Assembly: GCA_023129675.1 (NCBI GenBank)
Contig: JAGMBM010000029.1
Coordinates: 1-7,498 of the forward strand
DNA: 7,498 nucleotides
Direction of reading: 5' to 3'
Origin: Hadesarchaea archaeon
Lineage (GTDB): Archaea; Hadarchaeota; Hadarchaeia; Hadarchaeales; Hadarchaeaceae
The notes beneath the pieces are model-generated. The model made no database searches and was not told where the DNA came from. It was given only the letters and a program-made list of their open reading frames with translations. Position 1 is the first letter of the stretch. Every line of letters begins with the position of its first letter. Positions 1 through 7,498 of this stretch are shown one piece after another. Made by a program: the position numbers and the translations under genes.

Positions 1-2672
<2,672 letters not shown>

Positions 2673-2707
2673 GAGATGTGCCTCATCGTTCATCACAGGG
2701 GCCATCG

Positions 2708-2741
2708 CTTTTATTCTTTTTGGGGTCCTACTATAGGGGGG
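2708..2741. promoter_or_regulatory. Possible divergent promoter between ppdK and agmatinase
   Basis: The 76-bp gap between the two start codons holds one AT-rich stretch (2709-2720). On the plus strand TTTTATTC (2709-2716) lies about 26 nt before 2738, which would give the agmatinase a short leader. The G-run at 2736-2741, eight bases before its ATG, could act as a ribosome-binding site. On the minus strand the same stretch reads GAATAAAAG and could place the ppdK start site near 2690. The boxes are weaker than those elsewhere in the window. Confidence 0.35.
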
Positions 2742-2748
2742 TTGGCAG

Positions 2749-3624
2749 ATGGAATGGTTTACCCCGGTCAGACCCGGTTTCGGCGGTTTCGACGAGCCCT
2801 ACGAGCGGGCCAACGTAGTCTTCTTGGGCGTGCCACTCGATGTCACCTCAAGCTATCGTTCGGGCTACCGCTTTGGTCCAGCTAGGATTCGGGAGGCGTC
2901 GGCGAATCTCGAGACCTACTTAATGTCGGCCGGGCTGGATATCTTCGAGCGGCTGAACATCTCAGACCTCGGCGATTTGATGGTTACCCCCACCGACCTT
3001 AGGGCAACGGGGGAACGGATCTCTCGATCGGTTCAAAGGGTGACTAAGGATGGGAAGATGCCAATTTTGCTGGGTGGAGAGCACACGCTGTCGTACTTCG
3101 CCCTCCAAGCTTTCAAGGATGTTTTCGTGGTGCAGCTGGATGCCCACCGCGATCTCCGCGATGAATACTTGGGCGACAAGCTCTGCCACGCGACGGTGAT
3201 GCGCAGGGTGCTGGATCACCTGCCCCCCGAGCGCCTCTTGCAGGTGGGCATTCGCTCCTGCTCGAAGGAGGAAGCGGAGTTCGCACGAGAGGCGGGGATA
3301 ACGACCTACACTTCAGAGCAGATAATTGATGATGCCTCGAGAATAGTCGCGGAGGTGCGCAAGCTCGTCGATGGCGCGAGGGTCTACCTCACCATCGACC
3401 TCGATGTACTAGATCCGGCTTTCGCGCCAGGGGTTGCGACCCCAGAGCCCGGGGGCCCTTCGACGGTTGAAATTTTGCGATTGGTTCGTGAGCTTGGGAA
3501 ACTCGACTTATGGGCTTTTGATGTGGTAGAATTGGTTCCACCGTATGACGATGGTACCGCGGCCTTTGCTGCGGCGAAAATTAGTTACGAGTTGCTCGCA
3601 GGGATGGCGAGTTCACCCAAGTAG
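2749..3624 (+). CDS. speB: Agmatinase / ureohydrolase family protein
   Basis: A 291-residue binuclear manganese ureohydrolase, the normal length for the family. Agmatinases hydrolyse agmatine to putrescine and urea in polyamine synthesis; some archaeal members act instead on N1-aminopropylagmatine, giving spermidine. All metal-ligand motifs are present: GGEH (His112), DAHRD (Asp131, His133, Asp135) and TIDLDVLDP (Asp217, Asp219). GVATPEPGG (228-236) and the C-terminal [18 protein letters not shown] are also typical. The N-terminal [25 protein letters not shown] is the usual family entry region. The ATG at 2749 follows a G-rich run and gives [13 protein letters not shown], an archaeal-type N-terminus. 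It is divergent from ppdK, and its last 12 nt overlap the 3' end of L10e on the other strand. Substrate choice (agmatine, aminopropylagmatine, guanidinobutyrate) cannot be settled from sequence; arginase is less likely. Confidence 0.93.
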   Translation: MEWFTPVRPGFGGFDEPYERANVVFLGVPLDVTSSYRSGYRFGPARIREASANLETYLMSAGLDIFERLNISDLGDLMVTPTDLRATGERISRSVQRVTKDGKMPILLGGEHTLSYFALQAFKDVFVVQLDAHRDLRDEYLGDKLCHATVMRRVLDHLPPERLLQVGIRSCSKEEAEFAREAGITTYTSEQIIDDASRIVAEVRKLVDGARVYLTIDLDVLDPAFAPGVATPEPGGPSTVEILRLVRELGKLDLWAFDVVELVPPYDDGTAAFAAAKISYELLAGMASSPK

Positions 3625-4131
3625 TTTCTGTCCCCGTTCCACAACGATTCGGGATGGCAGGGACAGCTTCAAACTTGCACGGCGGAGCGCTTCCTTGCAG
3701 ACGAGCGCAAATTCCCCCGCTATTCGCACGCTCATGAGCTTTTGCCCCCGGCTGATCCTCGCGGCGGTGCCGATCGGTCTTCCGAAGGCTCGGGCCATAC
3801 CATCGGAGATTCGGTCAGCCCCAGCCCCTGTTGCCATGGGGTTCTCCCGCAGAATCTGGTGGGGGTAGACGCGGATCTTGAAATGGTAATTGTCCTTGCC
3901 CGCCTTGACCTCGAGCAGGCGGTTCGCGGCGATGCGAGCGGCTTCTAGCGCGTTATGCCTTATCTGGCCTCTCTCCTGCGAGATTAAGGACATCTCGACG
4001 GGGAAATCGCCTTTTGGGTTGCCCATGTCGAAGAAAGTAACACGTATTCCCGGGACTCCCTTAACGTACTCCCGGCGGGTGTAGGCCGGGCCGCTAAAAT
4101 AGCGGTAGGCTCGCGCGGGCCGGATTGGCAT
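3613..4131 (-). CDS. rpl10e: Large ribosomal subunit protein L10e (uL16)
   Basis: A 172-residue ribosomal protein of the archaeal/eukaryotic L10e family, the counterpart of bacterial L16. It binds 23S rRNA near the central protuberance and the A-site region of the 50S subunit. Diagnostic segments are [19 protein letters not shown] at the N-terminus, the middle [16 protein letters not shown] and [19 protein letters not shown], then [24 protein letters not shown]. The open frame extends to a GTG at 4140, but I chose the ATG at 4131 because it gives the family N-terminus ([10 protein letters not shown]) and because a perfect TTTAAA box is centred about 24 nt upstream, as expected for a leaderless archaeal mRNA starting at this codon. 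It is divergent from trkA and convergent with the agmatinase. It appears alone, not in a ribosomal protein operon. Confidence 0.97.
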   Translation of the reverse strand: MPIRPARAYRYFSGPAYTRREYVKGVPGIRVTFFDMGNPKGDFPVEMSLISQERGQIRHNALEAARIAANRLLEVKAGKDNYHFKIRVYPHQILRENPMATGAGADRISDGMARAFGRPIGTAARISRGQKLMSVRIAGEFALVCKEALRRASLKLSLPSRIVVERGQKLLG

Positions 4132-4149
4132 CTGGACCACTCTAAATAA

Positions 4150-4174
4150 GCTTTAAAGCCCTTATCCTTATTTA
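4150..4174. promoter_or_regulatory. Two-way promoter region between L10e and trkA
   Basis: The 60-bp gap between the L10e and trkA start codons contains a perfect palindrome, GCTTTAAAGC (4150-4159), that reads as a TATA box in both directions. On the minus strand its centre is about 24 nt from the L10e ATG at 4131, fitting leaderless transcription. A second box, CCTTATTTAG (4165-4174), reads toward trkA and lies about 22 nt before the ATG at 4192, or 37 nt before the in-frame ATG at 4207. The palindrome could instead serve trkA with a start near 4181. Confidence 0.65.
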
Positions 4175-4191
4175 GTTAATCATTCAGAAAT

Positions 4192-4866
4192 ATGGCAGGC
4201 GAGCAAATGTCGTACATCGTGATCGTCGGCGGGGGACAGACGGGCGCCAAACTGGCCAAGCGGCTGGGCGATCGAGGGCACAACGTGGTGGTGATCGAGA
4301 AGGACGAGAGGCGGGCCCACGAGCTGGCGGCCGAGCTGGACATGCTCGTCATCCACGGCAACGGCGCCGACATAGACACGTTGAAGGATTCGGGCGTCGA
4401 TAAGGCAGACGTGCTAATCGCTCTCACCCAAGCCGATGAGGTCAACCTCATGTCGTGTGAGTTAGGTAAGAAGATGGGCGTTCGGAGGGTGATCGCCCGC
4501 GTCAACGACGATAAGCACGCGAAGATGTTTGAGGAGCTTGGGGTCGACATCGCGGTTAGCTTGGTGAGCGCCGCAGTGATGCTCTTCGAGAAGGCTGTGA
4601 CGGGCTCTGGGGTCTACGGGCTGCTTGGCATAGGCGGCGGCAAGGGTGAGGTCGTGGAGGTCACGGTAGGCGCGGGCTCGAAGGCAGTCGGAAAGTTCAT
4701 CAAGGACGTAGACGTACCAAAAAGCTGCACGTTCGCGATGATAACACGGGGCGACGAGCTCATCCCCCCGCGGGGCGATACAGATATCCAAGCGGGGGAC
4801 CTCGTCACGGTCGTGGGCAAACCCGACGCTGTTTTAAAGATCACCCGCTACTTGCGCGGTGAGTAG
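4192..4866 (+). CDS. trkA: TrkA-type K+ transport NAD-binding regulator (RCK_N + RCK_C)
   Basis: A 224-residue cytosolic regulatory protein of Trk/Ktr-type K+ transporters. Residues 7-125 form an RCK_N Rossmann domain: strand YIVIVGGGQTGAKLAKRL with a glycine-rich loop, acidic Glu36 at the end of strand 2 (VVVIEKD), favouring NAD(H), and the typical IHGNGADIDTLKDSGVDKADV segment. Residues 150-222 form an RCK_C (TrkA_C) domain ending AGDLVTVVGKPDAVLKITRYL. Single-pair (one RCK_N and one RCK_C) proteins of about 220 residues are usual in archaea and act as oligomeric rings on the TrkH/KtrB membrane subunit. No such subunit is in the window. The start could be 4192 (MAGEQMSYIV) or the in-frame ATG at 4207, which gives the more typical MSYIVIVGGG; neither has a clear ribosome-binding site. 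Its 3' end overlaps the convergent GTPase gene by 19 nt. Confidence 0.93.
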   Translation: MAGEQMSYIVIVGGGQTGAKLAKRLGDRGHNVVVIEKDERRAHELAAELDMLVIHGNGADIDTLKDSGVDKADVLIALTQADEVNLMSCELGKKMGVRRVIARVNDDKHAKMFEELGVDIAVSLVSAAVMLFEKAVTGSGVYGLLGIGGGKGEVVEVTVGAGSKAVGKFIKDVDVPKSCTFAMITRGDELIPPRGDTDIQAGDLVTVVGKPDAVLKITRYLRGE

Positions 4867-6020
4867 ATTTTTGAGGCGTGAAGTTCGACGATGTCTTTGT
4901 CCTGAAGCGCGTACTCCCGATGCACCTGTTGTCCCGGAAAGCGCGTCGACCCCCACACACGGGCAAACTCCAGCTCTCTCGCGAAATCTTTGTGTACCGC
5001 CCTTGCGACGTCGAAGACTGTCGAACCCTTGGGCAGGACCAGCGGGCGTTTGGCTGGTTCCTCGTCGGGGCGCTTGGTGTAAACGCGGATGAGGTTGAGA
5101 TTTTCGAAGATCGCTCGCTTCAGCCGCTCCCCGGTCCCTTGGGTGGCAATCGTCCGAAAGCGTCCCCCGAACTCGCGCTCCAGCAGCTTGAGTTTGTCTA
5201 CGGCGTCTGAAGAGTCACATTTTGTGAGGATGATAAAGGCACGGCGATAGACCAAGGATTCGTTGAGCAATTCCTCGAGATCCTCGGCCGTCACCGGTTC
5301 GTCGATGGTTAAGAGCGCGTTGTGGATGCGATGCTCCTGCAGGATGCGTTTGAGCTCCGCTTCGCCGCCCTCGAACGCACCCGCTCCCCGAACTTCGATC
5401 CCTCCCGTGACCTTGCGCTGGATACTGAGCTTGGGGGGCTGCTGGTTGAGCCTGATGCCCGCCGCATCGAGTTCGTTTATCAGAATTCGGACCTGCTCGA
5501 TCGGCTCCATCGAGGCATCGACCACTAGGGCGATGGCGTCCGCGTTTCGGGCGACGCTGAGCGGCTGTGCGCCAAGCCCCTTGCCGAGGCTCGAGCCCTC
5601 GATTACCGCGGGGACCTCAACTAACTGTGTTTGAACATCCTCGAATTGCATCATTCCCGGCACCGGCCGCCGGGTGGTGAATAAATAATTGTCGATTTTT
5701 GGACGGGCGGCCGTGAGTTGGTGTAGTAGCGTCGACTTCCCTGAGTTCGGTGCCCCAACGAGTGCTATTTGGGCGGCGTCTTCCTTCTTGACAGCGAAGC
5801 TCGGCCCACCCCTCCCGACCCGGCGCCCCTGCTTCACCCGCAGCTCTTGGCGAAGCTTGGCTAGGCGCCGCTTGAGTACCCTCAGGAGCTTCTCGGTCCC
5901 CTTATGCTTCGGGGCGAGGCGAATGAGCTCCTCGGTTGCAAGGATTCGTTCCTCCAGCGTTCGCGCTTGGAGATATCGCTCTTCAGCCTTGAAGTATTCT
6001 GGGCGGAGGTTTGCTGGCAT
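4848..6020 (-). CDS. Divergent OBG/DRG-like GTPase with C-terminal TGS domain
   Basis: A 390-residue TRAFAC-class GTPase related to archaeal DRG and Obg, probably cytosolic and ribosome- or RNA-associated. Residues 1-65 are a charged helical N-terminus, followed by a basic, Gly-rich linker (GRRVGRGGP) and SFAVKK as in DRG. The P-loop is GAPNSGKST (89-97), and switch I carries FTTRRPVPGMM (Thr115/116). The G3 position reads VEVPAVIEGS where DRG has LDLPGIIEGA: Glu replaces the DxxG aspartate and Ala replaces the glycine. G4 is TKCD (266-269) rather than NKxD. The C-terminal ~65 residues (LVLPKGSTVFDVARAVHKDF to KDIVELHA) are a TGS domain. The frame reaches a TTG at 6032, but the ATG at 6020 is preferred because a TATA box (CCTTATTAA, minus strand, 6053-6045) lies about 28 nt upstream. 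It is divergent from RNA A. Family membership is clear; the exact subfamily and function are unknown. It could be a sister of canonical DRG rather than DRG itself. Confidence 0.88.
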   Translation of the reverse strand: MPANLRPEYFKAEERYLQARTLEERILATEELIRLAPKHKGTEKLLRVLKRRLAKLRQELRVKQGRRVGRGGPSFAVKKEDAAQIALVGAPNSGKSTLLHQLTAARPKIDNYLFTTRRPVPGMMQFEDVQTQLVEVPAVIEGSSLGKGLGAQPLSVARNADAIALVVDASMEPIEQVRILINELDAAGIRLNQQPPKLSIQRKVTGGIEVRGAGAFEGGEAELKRILQEHRIHNALLTIDEPVTAEDLEELLNESLVYRRAFIILTKCDSSDAVDKLKLLEREFGGRFRTIATQGTGERLKRAIFENLNLIRVYTKRPDEEPAKRPLVLPKGSTVFDVARAVHKDFARELEFARVWGSTRFPGQQVHREYALQDKDIVELHASKIYSPRK

Positions 6021-6035
6021 TTTTGACGCCAAATC

Positions 6036-6053
6036 TTTATTAGGTTAATAAGG
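6036..6053. promoter_or_regulatory. Back-to-back TATA boxes for RNA A and the GTPase gene
   Basis: TTTATTA (6036-6042, plus) is centred 27 nt before the 5' G of RNA A at 6066. On the minus strand CCTTATTAA (6053-6045) is centred about 28 nt before the GTPase ATG at 6020, implying a leader of only a few bases. The two boxes are adjacent, so transcription in one direction could compete with the other. Confidence 0.7.
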
Positions 6054-6065
6054 AATATGAATTTT

Positions 6066-6269
6066 GGCGGGGGGAAGCCCGCAGCGAAAGCCAAACCGGC
6101 GCTCAAGGGCGACGGGGAGCCACTCAGAAACCAGGAGTACTTGGGAAGGGATTGGCTAAGGCGCCCGGTGGTGGGTGCGGAGGCAAGAGCTGTGGGAAAA
6201 AGGCCCCGAGATAAAAAGCGGCGCAGCGAAAGTTGCGCTGAAGAGTAGTCGAGGGGTCGAACCCCGCCA
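6066..6269 (+). ncRNA. Structured ncRNA A, first of a tandem paralogous pair
   Basis: About 204 nt of GC-rich sequence with no credible protein gene. The 5' end GGCGGGG (6066-6072) pairs with CCCCGCC (6262-6268), and a T-run follows at once, marking both ends of a discrete transcript. A second long helix pairs CCCGCAG (6078-6084) with CTGTGGG (6190-6196), seven pairs with one G-U. Inside it lie a conserved 32-nt block (6090-6121), a stem AGCCA/TGGCT (6118-6122 with 6153-6157) capped by CCAGG-AGTA-CTTGG (6131-6144), and a hairpin GCGCCC/GGGTGC with loop GGTGGT (6161-6178). After the second helix come AAAAAGGCCCC, AAAAAGCG and a GAAA-tetraloop hairpin near 6221-6238, then GAGTAGT. RNA B repeats this order. 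A TATA box sits 27 nt upstream. I do not recognise the family; the function is unknown. Pairings were found by eye and support comes mainly from comparison with RNA B. Confidence 0.75.
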
Positions 6270-6281
6270 TTTTTTTATTTT
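6270..6281 (+). terminator. Oligo-T terminator of RNA A
   Basis: Seven T residues (6270-6276), an A and four more T residues directly follow the closing helix CCCCGCC-A. Oligo-T tracts are the usual archaeal termination signal, and the local GGGG/CCCC hairpin (6252-6265) may help. Confidence 0.7.
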
Positions 6282-6355
6282 AGCTATATATCCAAGTTGG
6301 AAATAGTTCTACTTTCGAAAAAAACCTTAAATAGCGGGACGCTTTAAATGCAGGC
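6282..6355 (+). promoter_or_regulatory. Promoter of RNA B and spacer between the two RNAs
   Basis: TTAAATA (6327-6333) is centred 26 nt before the 5' G of RNA B at 6356, the standard archaeal TATA spacing, and is preceded by an A-rich stretch (6318-6324) compatible with a TFB-recognition element. A second TTTAAA (6343-6348) is too close to 6356 to set that start. Further upstream are TATATA (6285-6290) and a short inverted repeat TCCAA-G-TTGGA (6291-6301), a possible but unproven regulator site. No gene is visible here. Confidence 0.65.
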
Positions 6356-6587
6356 GGCGGGGATAGAAGCCCGCAGAGGAGGCCGAACCGGAGCTTAAGG
6401 GCAACGGAGAGCCGCGTAAAAACTCGGACGAAAAACCGGGGGAGGACGCGGATAAGTCTCGTGGAGGAACGAGGCAAGGCAACGACTGTGGGAGAAAGGC
6501 CCCAACGTGAAAAAGCGATGAGTGAGCGGAGTGGTCGAGATTCGCAAGCTCGTCGAGGGAGTAGTGGAAGGGTCTAAATCCCCGCCA
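6356..6587 (+). ncRNA. Structured ncRNA B, second of a tandem paralogous pair
   Basis: About 232 nt, homologous to RNA A just upstream. The closing helix is longer: GGCGGGGAT (6356-6364) pairs perfectly with ATCCCCGCC (6578-6586). CCCGCAG (6370-6376) pairs with CTGTGGG (6486-6492). The 32-nt block at 6382-6413 matches RNA A in 27 positions with no gap, and the 18-nt block at 6486-6503 matches in 17. Between them the sequence is unrelated to RNA A but still folds: CCGCGT/ACGCGG (6412-6417 with 6446-6451), then CTCGT/ACGAG (6458-6462 with 6469-6473) with loop GGAGGA, the counterpart of the GGTGGT hairpin in RNA A. The 3' domain is longer than in A (about 6510-6558), with a possible CGAG/CTCG stem (6536-6552), and GAGTAGT recurs at 6559-6565. 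TATA box 26 nt upstream, T-rich tract downstream. Family and function are unknown. Confidence 0.75.
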
Positions 6588-6596
6588 TTTTCTTTT
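6588..6596 (+). terminator. T-rich terminator of RNA B
   Basis: TTTTCTTTT directly follows the closing helix and its trailing A, as in RNA A. It runs into the stop codon (6595-6597) of the convergent reductase gene, so the two transcription units meet here with no spacer. Confidence 0.6.
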
Positions 6597-7498
6597 AGGG
6601 TTTTAGCAGGTAGCGCGAGTACTTCAGGATCCTTTTCAGCTTGAGCGAGGGGAGCAATCGCGGGGCTTTGATTAGGAGAGCTCGGAGGAGTTTTTCGTGG
6701 TGGTCGAAGTCGAAGTGTTCGAGTATCAGCGCTTGCACGTCTTCTCTCTTTAGGAGTTCGAATATTGAATTTAAATCCTCATCGGTCATTCGCTCAAAAA
6801 CCCTGCGCGCGCGAATTCCCAGCTTAAACTCGCGGCCAAATCTTTTCATCACGGCTCGTTCGTACACGCGAAGCTTCTTGGCGGTGGGCTCGCCCCCAAG
6901 GGCATCTACCGCGACCTCGGCCGCGAGTTTGGCGCAAGAGAGCCCGACGTAGATGCCGCCGCCCGTGAGGGGCTTGACGTGACCGGCGGCGTCGCCCACC
7001 AGCATTACGCGGTCGGTGTAGATCTTCCTCGTCAGCGGCTCGGGGATGAGCCCAGCGCAGAGGCTGAGAATTTTACCTGATTGGACCTTGGTGGATGCTG
7101 TCGGGTGAGTCCCTACAAAAGATAGGAGATTCCTGAGGGCATCGCCCCGGAAGGTGCCGAGCCCCACGCGACAGAGGTCGCCGGCCGGGGTCAACCAAGC
7201 GAAGAAGCCAGGGGCGAACGAGCTGCCGAAGTAAAGCTCGGTGGCGTCAGCTCGGACTTCAGCGATAGTTTCGAGTTGGGAGCATTTGAGGTAGCGCACG
7301 TTTTTAAGCAGGCCTGCCTCCCGCGCGATGATTGAAGCCGGGCCGTCTGCGCCGATTACCAAGCGTGCCCCGACTTCGGTTTCACTTCCACCCTTGAGCT
7401 TCACCACTGGCTCGCGCCCAAGTTTGAGCCCCACGCACCTCGTTCTCAGGAGCAGGGTGGCCCCAGCCTTCGCGGCTTTTCTCGCCAGCTCCCGGTCG
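6595..7498 (-). CDS. Geranylgeranyl reductase family flavoprotein (5' end cut by window edge)
   Basis: 300 C-terminal residues of an FAD-dependent geranylgeranyl reductase family protein; the frame is open through the right edge, so roughly 100 N-terminal residues, including the expected GxGxxG dinucleotide fold, are outside. Members in archaea saturate the isoprenoid chains of membrane ether lipids (digeranylgeranylglycerophospholipid reductase), or act in quinone or chlorophyll side-chain reduction elsewhere. Visible marks are a DRELARKAAKAGA helix, VIGADGPASIIAREAGL, YFGSSFAPGFFAWLTPAG and the second FAD motif VMLVGDAAGHVKPLTGGGIY. The C-terminal helical tail (FERMTDEDLNSIFELL and onward, ending SRYLLKP) is also typical of archaeal members. 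The GTG at 7434 is internal, not the real start. It is convergent with RNA B, whose terminator touches its stop codon. Family assignment is firm; the exact lipid substrate is inferred. Confidence 0.92.
   Translation of the reverse strand, partial: DRELARKAAKAGATLLLRTRCVGLKLGREPVVKLKGGSETEVGARLVIGADGPASIIAREAGLLKNVRYLKCSQLETIAEVRADATELYFGSSFAPGFFAWLTPAGDLCRVGLGTFRGDALRNLLSFVGTHPTASTKVQSGKILSLCAGLIPEPLTRKIYTDRVMLVGDAAGHVKPLTGGGIYVGLSCAKLAAEVAVDALGGEPTAKKLRVYERAVMKRFGREFKLGIRARRVFERMTDEDLNSIFELLKREDVQALILEHFDFDHHEKLLRALLIKAPRLLPSLKLKRILKYSRYLLKP

Noticed and set aside
6057..6248. A 63-codon plus-strand open frame over RNA A.
   Set aside because: Its start precedes the likely transcript, it has no ribosome-binding site, its low-complexity basic product resembles nothing, and RNA B does not preserve the frame.
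6252..6269. The RNA A 3' end GGGGTCGAACCCC-GCCA looks like a tRNA T-arm and acceptor end, suggesting a tRNA-like or tmRNA-like molecule.
   Set aside because: The CCCC needed for the T-arm is also the acceptor strand, so both cannot form as in tRNA. RNA B does not keep the loop, there is no anticodon or D-arm arrangement, and tmRNA is not known in archaea.
6280..6477. A 65-codon minus-strand open frame over RNA B.
   Set aside because: It runs antisense to the structured RNA, has no homology or start signal, and is not matched in RNA A.
6066..6587. RNase P RNA, SRP RNA or 5S rRNA as identities for RNAs A and B.
   Set aside because: I could not find the RNase P core (GAGGAAAG and ACAGAA elements in order), the SRP GGAAG-type S-domain motif, or a 5S fold. 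These are also rarely tandemly duplicated with such different lengths.

Overview
The window is archaeal. It encodes ribosomal protein L10e (the archaeal form of uL16), a geranylgeranyl-reductase-type flavoprotein of the kind used for archaeal ether lipids, an archaeal-style agmatinase and a TGS-domain GTPase. Its intergenic gaps carry TATA boxes about 24-27 nt upstream of likely transcript starts. GC content is moderately high, and the RNA genes are closed by all-GC helices, which fits a thermophile. I cannot place it more precisely than a euryarchaeote-like lineage.

Layout: a nearly complete pyruvate phosphate dikinase on the minus strand (1-2672; the last few codons lie outside the window). 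A divergent agmatinase/ureohydrolase follows on the plus strand (2749-3624). It meets L10e (minus, 3613-4131) tail to tail with a 12-nt overlap. A short two-way promoter gap separates L10e from a TrkA/RCK-type nucleotide-binding K+ transport regulator (plus, 4192-4866). That gene overlaps by 19 nt the 3' end of an unusual OBG/DRG-like GTPase with a C-terminal TGS domain (minus, 4848-6020). The right end holds the C-terminal three quarters of an FAD-dependent geranylgeranyl reductase family protein (minus, 6595 to beyond 7498). Every protein gene is single or divergent/convergent, so no long operon is visible.

The most interesting part is 6036-6596, which has no credible protein gene. It holds two tandem, clearly related, GC-rich structured RNA genes, here called RNA A (6066-6269) and RNA B (6356-6587). 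Each has a TATA box 26-27 nt upstream of its 5' end, a closing helix pairing GGCGGGG with CCCCGCC, the same ordered conserved blocks, a second long-range helix (CCCGCAG with CTGTGGG), and an oligo-T terminator directly after the closing helix. The intervening hairpins differ in sequence but keep their pairing, and one keeps a GGNGGN hexaloop (GGTGGT or GGAGGA). I do not recognise the family. It does not look like tRNA, 5S, SRP, RNase P or tmRNA.

The genes cover central carbon metabolism (PPDK), polyamine metabolism (agmatinase), translation (L10e and probably the GTPase), K+ homeostasis (TrkA) and lipid saturation (the reductase). Nothing shows that they work as one pathway. The region reads as ordinary archaeal core genome with an unrecognised pair of stable RNA genes.
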